Origin: Buddleja alternifolia
Taxonomy: Eukaryota > Streptophyta > Magnoliopsida > Lamiales > Scrophulariaceae
Direction: 5' to 3'
DNA length: 64,000 nucleotides
NCBI GenBank assembly: GCA_019426215.1
Contig: CM033404.1
Coordinates: forward strand, 5,642,001-5,706,000
Below the pieces are notes generated by a model. It was not told the origin of the DNA. It was given only the letters and a program-made list of their open reading frames with translations, and did no database searches. This document shows, one piece after another, positions 46,658 to 59,803 of the stretch (position 1 is the first letter of the stretch; the number at the start of each line of letters is the position of its first letter). A program made the translations under genes and the position numbers.

Positions 46658-47896
46658 CTATTAAAAAAAAAGAAGATAACTTTGCCCTTCAAAAACTCCA
46701 ACCATTTAATTGGATCATATATCTTATGTTTGCATGTCTCGTTGTAGCTATCTCCGTATTTACGATTGAAGTCATCCAATCATGTGTTCCATTCAATTGC
46801 TCTTTTTACTTACGCTCTATTTGGTTCAAAGAAATTGTTAAGAAAAGGAAAAGAATACACTAGAAAAATTATTTTACATTATTTGTTTACTAGAGAAAAA
46901 GAAAATAGGAGAGAAACTTTTCCCTACTAATTGGTGAGGAAAATGGTGGGAAAAGAATATGATATTCCTTGTGTTCTTGTCATTTCCCTAGCAATAAATG
47001 CATGAACAGTGAAGTGAGAGAGAGCACAGAGAAGAAATTAACAAAAATGTTATTTCCCTCAACTGATTTCAGTTTCAGAGGGAAGATGATTTAAATCTTA
47101 TTCACTCGGCTAACAACTCATCAGGCGGCGCCAATTGGATGCCACGTCAACCTAATAGAGAAATATGAAAACTAACAATAAACCATACATCTAGAATCTA
47201 ACGCTTTTGTAAATTCTATGAACAACACTTGTATAGACCGGGTGTTGGGCCCCACTCATACACCTTATGAATGTGAAAACACATCACTTAGTTTTTAATT
47301 CAAAATTATATACTAAGTAATATATCTTTTTCACATTTATATGTGTGGGACTTGTAGGTAACATCAATTCTTCACACTTGGGCTCAATCGGACGTCACAT
47401 CTCGGGCCTGTAGGTGGTATGACGTGGTGGATCTGGGGCTGGACGGGCCGAAATGAGAAGCAAGTTTTTTTCGTTTTTGTTTTTTTGTAATTTTTGAATA
47501 TAATAATTTAAGATATTGTTTGATTGAAATATTTTTAAATTTAAGAAACTTTTTATCTTATGCAATTTCCACCTGGCATTTTTTCCCCATTTGTTAATAG
47601 GTATTTGTCCTCCACTTGGCATTTCTTTTCATGTTAGTAAGTTGCACATCAACACAATTGGCCGGAAAATTGAAAAATCCATCAAGTTTGATTGGTTACG
47701 TGTTGCGGTGAAATTGAAAATTTCGGCCAAGGTTAGTGTCCTTATTTTGCTAATGTCAATCAAAAAAAGACCAAAATTACCGACCCCTAATTTACAGGAT
47801 GAATTTTGCAATTTTAACACAAATCATTATCGGAATTTAGAAGTTTCCTTGTACCCATATTTGGCGCCAAAATAAAAAAAAATCGTGTAAAAATAC
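46658..47896. other. Non-coding, partly duplicated
   Basis: About 46735-46960 matches sequence right of the solo LTR (31540-31800), and 47380-47880 matches 33110-33600. No gene is recognised. Confidence 0.45.
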
Positions 47897-47899
47897 TAG

Positions 47900-49429
47900 G
47901 GCTCTGTATGGTTAGAAATTTAGAAAATATTTTCATTTTTTGGATCACCAAAAAATGAAAATACACAATTCAAACCAAATTCTACAGAAAATACTCAAAT
48001 TTTAAATACTATTACACAATCCCATATATAACAACCAATCATTTCATCATTTCAATCACTTCACAATCTTTCATCATTATTTATATTATCCTACTATCCA
48101 ACTCATTCTCTTTCTTACTTTATCATATTTTATATAATAAAAATTCATATTCAAATTTTCAAATATTTCAATTATTATTATTAAATAATATATAATTCGA
48201 ATAATAGGAAATTTTTTTAAAAAAAGTACGAAAATGCACATTACATATCTTTTATAATGTTATTTTAAATTTGAAAATTATATTAAAATTATTATATATT
48301 TAATTGAATATTATTTATTTAAAAAGCACAAAAGTGAAAAATTTATCAAAATTTTAATTATTGTCAACTAATAATTCAAATTCATTTTTTTATAGTGTAA
48401 AAGTAAGTACTACCAATATATCTTACAAAATAATATGTAAATAAGCCGTATTTATTCTCCCGAATAATTTATTTCGCATTGTACCTATATACGCATAAAT
48501 TCGTTTATTTTCGTTCTCGTATTTGTTAATTGATTTTTTCCTTGTAACTTTCGTCAAAAATTCATAATAAATACCAACTGAATCTGGATTGTTTCATTTT
48601 GGTACTAACTTGGTACTTATTAGGGGTGCCCACGAGCCGAGCTCAAGCCGAGTCTCGCTGAATTTCTTGGCTCGAGTTAGAGCCAAGATTTTATATAACA
48701 TTATATGGAAGATGAAAATAATTCTCCTTGATCAAATTGAAAATAAAATATTATATGTAAATGGAAAAAGAAATATAGAACTAGTTATGCTCCAATCAAA
48801 TTAAGTACACATTTCATAAAAAATTGTTATATGGAGCACATCACACTTTTATATTTGTCTAATGCAAATCGTATAAGCACACTAACTATTATAAATATAG
48901 ACGATCAAGACTCAATTTTCTTAAAATTTTAAAACATAAAATTGAAAAGAAAAAACGAAATGAAAAAAAGATAGAAATCAAAAACTAAAAAGAAACAAAA
49001 AAATGAAAAGATGACAAAATGAAAAACAAAACTAAGAAGAAACTCTACAGCACAGCATGAGGAAGCTCCCCCCTCCTCTCCTTCTCTTCTTTTAAATTTT
49101 TTCTTTATTTTTTTGTATAAAATATATATTATATATGTGTATATACACATACATATTACTTTATACATAATCCATAACACTATTCATCAAAAATATTATT
49201 CTAATATCTTTTTCCCCATTGTCATTACATTCATAACTAACTCAATCATTTCATATATCAAATTTTAATAAAAATCAACTTTATATCACATCTACACCAC
49301 TTTCAATCATATTCTAAAAATACATCAAAACAAACAAATAAAGTCAATATTTTCACACGAATTTCTATAATACACATTCCCCCCAAAAGCACTCAGAATT
49401 CATTTTCGAAAACACAACCATAAGAAGCT
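47900..49429. mobile_element. PIF/Harbinger-like TIR element, non-autonomous
   Basis: It begins ggctctgtatggttagaaat and, inverted, ends agcttcttatggttgtgttt. TAG is duplicated at 47897-47899 and 49430-49432, and the paralogous site at about 33773 is empty (actagagaaataata). It is 1530 bp and AT-rich, with no transposase. The 83-codon minus-strand frame at 48929-49180 is low complexity. Confidence 0.7.
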
Positions 49430-50037
49430 TAGAGATTTAATAAAATGTCGTACATTCAACTGAAACGATAAAATTTCAAGATCATCCTATACATAGCCAA
49501 CTTGTCTTGCAACTCTTTTTCAATGTCAGAATTTAAAATCCCAAAGATCTTCATCATCGATTTCTTTCATATAAAATGTTTTTGTAAAAATCTCTCACTT
49601 TATTCAACATTTGTTGCAGCTACATTCAATTAACGATAACTAAATCACTAAATGCTTCGAATTAATTGGGACAGATTTAAATAAACTGCGATAGCTTAAA
49701 TTGATGAAAAAAATCATCAGAAACGATCGGGAAAAAAGTGCTCTCATTTACGAGAAAAACATGTTTAGGATTTAGAAAGGGTTATTAGAATTATCTAATG
49801 GAAGTTCGGATCTCCTATTGCTAACTATGTTGTAATCTTCTATTGCACTTCATATAAAAACGTCATATGAGCAAGAGGGAGATGTTATCTAATGGTTTTG
49901 ATTTAGTTTCTTTATGAATTGGGCTCCTCTTCTATTCACTTTCCCACCAATTGTGTCCAATACGCTCTGATAGATGACACATCATAAGGGACTTGATTCA
50001 ATAATTTATACCTAACACAAGTTATATATTTAGTATT

Positions 50038-50230
50038 TTTTTTAAAAAAATTTAGACGAAGAGGTTAGGGTAACCCGATAAACCCGGACCGATAGTTTTT
50101 AATTATAGGTCCCAAAACCTTATAAGACTCCAAATAAGGAGAGGCAAGTCACAATTTGTGACAGCCTGGAATTGAACCCAGGACCTCCAACATGAAAATG
50201 AAAACTGATACCGACTAACAAGCTTTGAGT
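50038..50230 (-). mobile_element. tRNA-derived SINE, copy 2
   Basis: Perfect 13-bp duplication tatatttagtatt at 50025-50037 and 50231-50243. The minus strand reads a tRNA-like head (gcttgttagtcggtatcag, then B box ggttcaattcc) and a body ending in an A/T run. It is paralogous to 34413-34608, so the insertion predates duplication of this flank. Confidence 0.8.
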
Positions 50231-51720
50231 TATATTTAGTATTCTTTAAACAAGAAAAACTTGCAATTATATCTCCTAAAATCTTTTCATTCTCTCTCTT
50301 TCAATCACATTAAACACATTTATGGATACAGGAATTAAAATTTCAAATTCAAATGGACATACAAAATGACACTCTCAAATACCGGTTAACATAATGAATG
50401 GAATTTTACATCATGAAAAATTTAGAAATTAGATTCAATGATTAAAGAAGGTGTTATTGAAAAAAAAAAAGGGGGTTTTTTTTTCCATGTGTGTGTGTGT
50501 GGTTTTAGTAGGAAGAATAATAAAGGAAGATGTAATTTTCCATCAAATAATGATATATATATATATATATATGTTAACCTTTCTGTAAGCATGTACTAAT
50601 ATGCCCTTCAATTTTGGGAACTTATATTTTTTATGGGGGGGGTTTCAATGTTCCCCAATTATTTCTTGGAAAAAAAGTTAACTCTTAAATTTCATTGCAA
50701 AAGACTGCCACCACCCATTCAAGAGTACCCTAACAATCACTCGATTAAATAGAATTAATTCTATTCCTTAAGCATTTATTTAATATATGTGGTCCTCTAA
50801 GTACCAAAACATTATATCCTAAGTAACATACTAAACACTTAATAATATTAAAAAAATGTAATGTGGTTTAAGGTAAAATGTTATTTTAAATTAAATTTCC
50901 CAAAACAAACTAATAGAGAAATATAGATAAAAGATATTTGCGCTATATCAATGGGAAGATTTTTATCCAATCAATTAAACAATCATAGTGGTAAATCATT
51001 AAAAAAAAACATCCTTATGCTCTCAAGCACATCTAAATTTAAGATCAATATATATAGAGACGCAATATGTTACGTAAATAATAGAAATTTCAACCCAATC
51101 AATGAGGTATTGTTTTAAATTAACAAAGAGAGCAAGAACTAATGCATCCGGAATCATGTCTGTTATAATTGTTAGTTTGTCAAACAGAATAGTACAATGT
51201 TTCATTATGTATTGTATATTTATTAGAGTACCTAATATCCTATTTTTTCTTAATGGCCAATTTAGCTATGAAAATCAAAAGTGAAGTGTATTTATCATAT
51301 AAAGGAGTGCTATTATCAATCCCCTTTCTCCATTTTGTTCTAGTGAAGAAGGAGTCATACCAAGCTGATCTTGAGATTCTGAGTGGCAAACATGAGTGGT
51401 CAAGTGAAGTTGTTGAGTGTGATCTCTTGATCATTCCTTTTCGGAGTTTTTACGATGCGACTGAACTTTTCGATCTAGTTCTAAAGGTGTGGTAGAGTTC
51501 AACTCACCTCACAATATGAGTGTGTCTTGTCTTGAAGTTTGTAGTGATTGAATTTACCAGAATTCATCACTTTAGTTCATTCATTCAGCTATTTGTAATA
51601 TTTGCCTCTGGATTCTGTATCTAGAATTTTCATAGTTCCAGCGTAATTTTATTTAAATATTTTCCAGTTATACTCTTTAGTACTTTGTAATTCCGTTGTG
51701 CACTCTAGCACATTTTTAAT

Positions 51721-54700
51721 GATACCAACCGTCCGCCTGAAGGTAGCCATGACATGCATTATATGGGTAATTCCGATGGTGCACTTGATGACGACTCGGA
51801 TGAAGACTCAAATGAGGATGATACTATCTCTTTGGAGATGGAAGAGCACATCGACCAACATATGCTAGCTAGGGGTGTTATCAACCCTAACGAGCACATG
51901 GCAACCGATGTCGATATGCATGCAGCGAGGGAGACTTCGGTCTCTCCCCAGGTATGATTTTTAAGTTTCAGTTGAAACTTTGTACCATAGTTGTATTTAT
52001 GACTTGCATTTTTTGGAATTGTAGGGGAGCAACCAAACAAGAGTTTTTAAACTCGCTTAAGGAAGTTCTCCGCCTTCACAAACCAATGATCCTAGTTCTA
52101 GTCGAACCAAGTGTCCACGGTAGTAAAGCAGCTGACATCTTACGACAAAGCCGTTTTGATGCAGTGGAAAAAGTGGAAGCCCGGGGATTTGCTGGGGGGC
52201 TTTGGCTTTTTTGGAATACTATGGAGGTGAACCTGGAAATCGTTGAAGCTAATGATCAGAGTATTACATCTATTGTTCGTCGTCCTGGGGATGCTACATG
52301 GGTTCTGACAGCTGTGTATGTCAGCCCACAAGTCGAAACCCGAAATCACTTATGGGATCACATAACTCAAATGGAACCGCACATCTTGGGTCCATGGGTT
52401 ATTGCTGGCGATATGAACGTCGTCACTAATCAAGCAGAGAAATTGGGGGGCGGCCCGATTGACTACAGGAAATGCAAAGCCTTCATGGACTGTGTAGACA
52501 AGTGTAGCCTGATTGATTTAAAGTTTGTGGGTACTCCGTACACTTGGGCTAAAGGAGGAAATTCTCAACTACAAGAACGACTCGATCGTGCAGTGTGTAA
52601 TGAAAAATGGCGCATCCCATTGGCAACAGTCTCTCATCTCCCGAGAATTGGCTCGGACCATTCTCCTATTTTACTTACTCTCGCCCTCACTTCACCACCA
52701 CGTAGAAAGAATGAGTATTTCAGGTTTCAAACGGCCTGGTTCACGCACCCTACTTTCAGAGATATGATTTCGCGCCACTGGGTCGAGAATCGGCGACTTG
52801 GAATACCAGCTCAGATTAGGCAGACTCGTGACGCAGCTTTTACGTGGAATCAAACTACTTTTGGCAATATTTTGAGGAGGAAGAAACAGTTAGTAGCACG
52901 CATTGCAGGTATCCAGAGAGCGCAAAGCTTCACCTTCCATCGCTCTCTTCGTAAGTTGGAATTCAAATTACAAGCTCAATACCAGGATACGTTGCGTTAA
53001 GAAGAGCTCTTATGGAAACAAAAATCGAGAATAGAGTGGCTGCGAGCAGGGGATTTAAATACAAAATTCTTCCACTTGTCTGCTCTCACGAAACAGAATA
53101 AGGCCCCTATCCGATCTCTACAGAAGGATACGGGCGAATGGGAGACGGATTCCTCAACACTGAAATCAATGGCCGTGGAGTTCTACCGAGAACTATATGG
53201 AGAAGGATCGGAACCAAGGCAATATACTTGTACTGAGGGCTTTCCAAAATTACAAAGGCTACACATAATGCACCTTACTGAACCAGTTACAAAGGAAGAA
53301 GTCAAGCATGCTCTGTGGGAAATGAGCCCAACTAAGTCGCCGGGACCGGATGGGATTCAACCGCTTTTTTATCAGAAATGTTGGGATATTGTCGGTGATG
53401 ACATCTTTCAAATGGTTCGGGAGGTTTTTCACTCAGGTCACATTGACACCTCTCTAAATAAGTCTCGTATTGTTTTGATTCCCAAGGAAAAGCACCCTAC
53501 ACATCTTTCTCAATTTCGTCCAATTAGTCTTACTAATGTCAGTTTAAAGATTATTACTAAAACCATGACGAACCGAATTCGGACTTTTATGCACAAACTT
53601 ATTCCACAAACTCAAAGTAGCTTTATCAAAGGTCGACAAACCATTGATAATGTTATTATCACTCAAGAAGTTCTTCATGATATGCGTATTCGAAAAGGCA
53701 AAAAAAGGTTTTTTTGTGGCTAAAATTGATTTCGAAAAAGCATATGATAAAAGTAATTGGACATTTTTGGAAAGTGTGCTCTGTGAGCTTGGATTCCCCG
53801 ATACTTGGGTTAAGCTTATTATGGCATGCACCACAACGGCTCAACTCTCTCTGTTATGGAATGGAGAAGCCACCGAGTGGTTCATGCCAAAGCGAGGCCT
53901 TAGGCAGGGGATCCATTATCGCCTTATCTCTTTGTTTTGTGTCCAGAAATTAGGGGCACTTATTGACAAAGCAATGCGGGAAAAGACTTGGAAGGCTATC
54001 CCCACCTCTCGCTCGGGTCCGCGCATCTCACATTTAATGTTTGCGGATGATCTACTGTTATTTGGTGAGGCCACCACACATCAAGTTACTGTGGCCATGA
54101 ATACTCTAAGAATCTACTATGAGCTCTCGGGACAGACAATCAACCGTCAAAAGTCTCGCATACTATTCTCCAAGAATGTCTCAATTGCAGAGAAACAGAG
54201 AATCGGTCGGCTAACATCCCTTGGGCAAACGGAGAATCTAGGTAGATATCTTGGTATTCCACTTAATCATGGGCGCCTCTTGCGCAAGGATTTTGATTTT
54301 ATCCTAGAAAGAGTTAGGAAGAAATTTCAAGGATGGAAACGGAAGCACCTCGCGCATGCAGGCAGAGCTACTCTGATAAAATTGGTCACGGAGTCAATAC
54401 CGGCATATCATATGCAGACTATGAAACTTCCGGTAGGATTATGCGAGTCAGTTGATAGGGCCAACCGACAATTCTTGTGGGGCGGTTCTGATGCCGAGAA
54501 AAAAATTCACCTTGTCAACTGGGATACAGTGTGTAAATCCAAAATGACAGGAGGGTTGGGACTCCGCAAAACGCGACTTACAAACATTGCATTTTTGGGT
54601 AAGCTTGGTTGGCAATTCTCACGAATGAGCCAAAGATGTGGGTCGACGTACTTAGGCATAAATATATCCTACGGCGAGGAGCTCGTGCACGGAATAACAC

Positions 54701-56155
54701 GTCCCAAAACTGAAGGAGTATTTCGGATCTTCTGCCGCTAGTCCGGTCCGGTATTAGATGGGTAATCGGGAATGGCAAGAACATAAATTTCTGGCTCGAT
54801 GAATGGGTAACAGGCGGAACCATCATTTCTCGCATTGACCATCATCTCGACCACGAGACAGTGAAGAGGTCGGTTCATAGCTACTGGACAGCAGGTGTTG
54901 GCTGGGATTGGACGTCCTTAATTGGCCTCCCACATGAGGTGTGTGATCTTCTTCAGCAAATTGACTTAGACGTACTTGAGGGGCAGTGTGATATCCCTTG
55001 CTGGAAGTACGCTACAAATGGCCAATATAGTGTGAAGAGTGCATATGAAGCCTTATCGGGAGCAAGTGTTCGTACGGACGAAAGCAAAAAATGGTCTCGA
55101 ATTTGGAAAACAAAAGGAGTATATCGTTGTCGGTTTTTTCTCTGGTTAATTAGACATGAACGTGTACTTACAAAATCTATTCTGAAAACTCGGAGAATAA
55201 CACATAATGCGACTTGTGATATTTGTTGCAGGTCGGAAGACACAAATTTGCATGCACTGCGGGATTGTGCATGGGCGAGAAGAATTTGGGAGACATTTGT
55301 TCATCCTAATTACCATACGCGTTTCTTTTCAGGATCAAGTAAAAGCTGGGTGGATTGGAACCTTTTCCATGCGGCAAATAGGTATGATTGGTGTGACAAT
55401 TGGTCGCTCGCGTTTACTGAAATTATCTCTTTCATCTGGCAGGTACGGAATGAGCTAACCCATGGGCGAAGGCCTGAGGCACCTACAATGGTCCTAGATA
55501 TTTTACGTTCACGAATTGACGGGACTGTACAGTCGATTTCTTCTGACCCGGAAGTAATGGTTCTTCAATTACAGACGGGTTGGAACAAGCCAAATCCCGG
55601 ATACTACAAGGTAAACGTGGACGTGGCAGTGACACAAACAGACGTGACTTCCGACCGGCTGGTGGGAATTGGGGGTACCCTGCGGAATGTGGAGAATGGC
55701 TTAACGGTTTTGCGGGACAAATTGAGCCATGCTCCACAGAAGAGGCCGAAATGCGAGCCATCCTAGAGGGACTAGAGATGGCGTGGAATACCGGAGCCAG
55801 AAAACTCATCCTCGAATCTGACTGCCGGACAGCTATCCGAAGCATTGTGGACGCCTCTTCAGCTCACCACTATTATGAGCTAATCCAAAAAATACGTGTT
55901 GTCTGGAATAGAGACTGGGAGGTTTCTATCAACTGCATATGGCGGGAGGCCAACAGAGCGGCAGACATGTTAGCCAAGTTAGGATTTCACATGCCTTTAG
56001 CTTTCTTTAATACGCCTGATGAGCGTATCCTTCATATTCTTGACGATGATAATATTGGTCGAACTTGGCCACGTATTCTAACTACTAGCCCAGGTATGTC
56101 GGGCTAGAAAATATCTTTTGGGTAACCTCCCTCCTTTCATGAATGAAAAAAAAAA
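51721..56155 (+). mobile_element. LINE-3: L1-type element, 5'-truncated in ORF1
   Basis: It carries the ORF1 C-terminal tail (51730-51957, acidic, ending SPQV), ORF2 from the ATG at 51999 to 56107, a short 3' UTR and an A tail (56146-56155). Its left junction follows 'cacatttttaatg', where copy A continues with LTR-like DNA; its right junction is inside SCPL intron 5. Confidence 0.9.
51999..56107 (+). pseudogene. LINE-3 ORF2: EN, RT, zf-RVT and RNase H, broken
   Basis: Domain order: endonuclease (FWNCRGATKQE, GDMN, SDHSP), linker, RT (KIDFEKAYDKSNW, FADD near 54045), zf-RVT (RRCRFF-type FFLWLIRHERVLT, CDIC...HALRDC) and RNase H with all acidic positions (VDVAV, EAEMRAI, LESDCRTA, REANRAADMLAK). 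Lesions: TAA at about 52998 (Gln in LINE-1), an extra A in the 7-A run near 53700, a one-base and a two-base deletion close together at about 53909-53940 that misread a short RT stretch, a one-base loss near 54620, Trp to TGA near 54711, and a shift near 55690. It is the most complete but most frameshifted of the three LINEs. Confidence 0.9.
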
Positions 56156-56175
56156 CATAATCTTAAATATCTCAC

Positions 56176-59100
56176 CTTTTGCTATTTCCAGCGCAACCAT
56201 GGGTGTAATTTTGCCTCCGTAAGAGTCACCAACAACATACAAACGGTTTTTCAGAAACGTCGGGTGATTCAACAACCACTGCATTTCACCAATATGCTTT
56301 TGGTTTTTAGATAAAATTCTTAAGATTACCCTAAAAAATTAGATAAAAGTTCCTTAGTATTACCTTTCTCAAAAAGGCGTAATTATGTTTTGCTGATTCA
56401 GTATCATTGGAAGTGTACCCTTGTGATGTGGCCGCATAGGAGAATCCAGTACCGACAGGGGAATCTATGAATATAATGTTGGCAATCTAAAAAAATGTAG
56501 CATTTTTTGTTTTTTGAGTGAAATCGGTTACATGATACAAGTAGCGTTAGACTTTATCGGCCTAAAAACAACAAAAGGTTGCAAGTCAATCAATTGATCA
56601 AGCATGAAATTGTAGGTGTTTCTTACCTTAGTCCATGAATATGGATTTATAGTTAAAGAAGGTAAGCTTCCATCGAATGTTGCATAGTCGAAAGCCAACA
56701 GACCTGCATATAATACACAAAAATCGAAGCAAATCAAGCGAAGTACTATGATTTAGCTCATTCAATGCAATAGTAATAAAAATCTGATTATTATTCTGGT
56801 TGTGATTTGTGAAGGTTAAGGAGTATGATATCGCGGGACAATCTATCCCTAAATAACACGTTATATAATTTGGTCTTTCTAGTTTGGCCCTTCTCTGATT
56901 TTCCTACCTCGGGAATTTCCTGGGTGCTATAGAGTCCTATTCTGACACATCGGATCCTTTATTCCAAAATATGTTTCATATACTATTTCTGATTCTGATG
57001 CTACTTTCTGATGGTCCCAATTCATTTTGGGAAACCAACTAATAAGAACAAGAACATCATACAATATAAGTTGGTCCATAAACTCAATCTTGAGACCACA
57101 AGTTTATTCGATCACATTTTCTTATTCTAAGAGGAAAAAGGGTACAAAATAACATTCATTTTGACTCAATTTTTTGAGTTAGGCCCCGAAATTTTTTTAA
57201 AATGGGCCTTGAAATTTTTATTAATTAACTCAAAATCAAACATATTTTGTTTCTATTTTGGGTTTTTGACTAAAACCTAGCCCAAAATATGCTTGGATGT
57301 GGGTTATTTGGCCAACATAATGGCCCATGTTTGGCCAAAAAACCCACCAGAAGTTTGGTCAAATAACCCAAAAAAAAATAAAAATTGTCGGTTGGTTTTG
57401 GACTTGGTGGGTATTTTGTCTCTCTGCCTCACAATGTTCTCTCTCTCCCTCACAGAGTTCTCTCTCTCCTCTCTCTCTCTCTGTGTAAACTGCCATAGCT
57501 TTTCTCCCCAATTTCATTTTTTTCTCACTCCTCTCTCTTTTTTTCCCTCCATCTCTCACATATCTTTCTGTCTGTGTAATGTCATAATATTATATGTATT
57601 TTATACTTTATATATACAAATGTATATACATTTATAATATATATATGTAAAACTTATATTATATGCATACATATTTAATAGGGAGTCGATAAAGGCACTC
57701 CACATTTTGTTAAAGACACTCCACATCTTTTTTAAATTTACTAAGTTGACTATAGTGCCCCTCAATGTATCTAATAGAATTCTTAGTAATATTAAAAGTT
57801 GAATTGAATAAACCTTTTAAATAAACTTTGATGAATATTTTTTAATTCTTTTTTGTGAAAATAATATCAAATAAAATAGCATTTTTTCTCGAGCATCGTT
57901 TTGGAAATAAAAAAACCTACTTTGTATCAGTGCAATAAGATTATCATTTTGCCATGAATATTCAAATCTCGATATGATTTTATTGAACTCGTTAAATGAT
58001 ATGTGTTGCTCATTTCCTCCATAGTAAATATCAGAATTTTTGTTTTGAAGATTGGAAATCAATATAACATCAAAGGCCTAAAAACTACCAAAAAAAGTAA
58101 AAATAATCGTCAGATCATATTACACTGAGTTAGTATTGGCGAACTCAATATGTAAACCTAGAATAATAGCTAATTTTATTTTTTGTTAAATTTAATAAAA
58201 AAATAATTGTCAATTTTGTATAAAATAAAATAACATTTATCCTAATTTGGTTCTAAATAAATAAGTATAAGTTTTAACCATATCTACGAACTTTTTGATT
58301 TACTTATTATTTACGGTAGTTATCCGTCACTTTTAAATTTTAAAATTATGAACTATAAAATTTTGACTACTTATTCTACCTTTAGTTAGAAAAGTGGTAT
58401 AAAACTAGTTTGTCAAAAAAAATGATAAGAATTACTTTGATAGACAAAAGGGTATTTTTGTCTATGTGGTAAAATTTAAATAAAAGTGGAGTGCCTCTAA
58501 CAAAATGTGGAGAGCCTTTATCAATTCCCTATAAATATATATGTACACACATATATGACATCAATTACAATATATATACATATACTCATTCATATATATT
58601 ACAATCATTTAAAACCTATATTATAATTTATTTTTCAATCATCAATTAATCATTAAAACAACTTTTTCAGACAAAAAATTACATAATTTGATTATTATAG
58701 GGATTTTTGTTACCTCTAAAAACAAAACCAAACACAATTTCACCAAGAACACCACTTAAATTTTACTTCAAAATAGTCAATTCAAACACATTCTCACGAA
58801 AAAGGATTAAAATACGAATTATTCAAAAAAAAAAAAAAAACCAAACACAATTTCATCAAAATACACAACTCCCCATAAACTTTTTCACCAAAATTTTCAT
58901 CAATATACACAACTCCCCATAAACTTTTTCCCCAAAATTTTCATCAAAAACAACTTTCAAAATAGAAACGAACACAGCCAAATTTTTCTAAATCTTTGGA
59001 TCTCACTTTTTTTCACTTAGTGAGACGAGACGAGACGCATCCAATAGATCCCACTGATTTCCCCCTCCCAAGCCCCTATATATGGATAATTTAAGTAAAT

Positions 59101-59507
59101 AGAAAAATAAAATAAAGAACCCACATATTTCATAAACGAGACCCGAAAAGCCGGAGCAACCCGGCCCGCCAGTGAGCCAAAGCACCAACGGGTCCTTTTG
59201 CGGGTCGCTTTCCGATTCAATGAAATAATAAAACAGCTGCACTTCATCATTTTCTCCCACGCCAATATATCTGATCATACCGACATTTATATGCAAAATA
59301 AAAATAAATTAATAATTTCAAAAGATAAAGAGAAAACCCACAAAAAATATATATAGAATGATAAATAATAACCGACCCGGTTTCGAGTTTGAAATGCAGA
59401 GTATCATTATAACCCGGCAGAGTTGTGATAATGGATTGTGAAGCAGCGGTGGTGTGATTAATTATAAGATGAAGAATGAAAAGAAGCAAATAATACAAAG
59501 ATTTCAT
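56176..59507 (-). pseudogene. SCPL-B: open N-terminal half (exons 1-5)
   Basis: Exons: e1 59377-59507, e2 59125-59270, e3 56627-56703, e4 56364-56486, e5 56176-56278. All are open and join in phase. They encode a signal peptide, [16 protein letters not shown], the oxyanion segment [17 protein letters not shown], the NPYSWTK and DSPVGTGFSY blocks typical of S10 enzymes, and the nucleophile GDSYGGK. The base before the exon 2 donor is T instead of G (AAATAT|GTGGG). Exons 6-13 are absent: LINE-3 follows exon 5 directly inside intron 5. A stable enzyme is unlikely without the Asp and His segments. Confidence 0.85.
56704..59124 (-). other. SCPL-B intron 2 (2.4 kb) with a TIR repeat
   Basis: This is non-coding. 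It contains pyrimidine-rich tracts (57430-57560), a TA-rich stretch (57590-57680) and a TIR repeat at 57680-58530 whose 45-bp ends match inverted (agggagtcgataaaggcact / agggaattgataaaggctct). The target duplication is unresolved. Confidence 0.6.
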
Positions 59508-59803
59508 GTCTTTGTGATTGCCTTTTATTGAAATATATTTGAGTAGTAGATATTAAAATAGAAATTCAAACATACAATTATGAAGAATTAAAGGCTGAAA
59601 ATGGCTGTTGTGTTGAAGAAAGGAAAAAAATAATGTGTGGAATAAGGGGAAAGGGTATGAAAGCCCCATTAAAGCATCTCGTACATGGTAGTTACCAATC
59701 AGTAATTGCACTTTACACTCCTATCCAAAAAAAAAAGTAATTGCACTTTACACCCTTTTGACATGTCTCTTTCCCCATAGAGGATCTTCTATTACTCTTC
59801 TTA

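Noticed and set aside
53544..55845. Minus-strand open frames opposite LINE-3
   Set aside because: Antisense shadows of ORF2.
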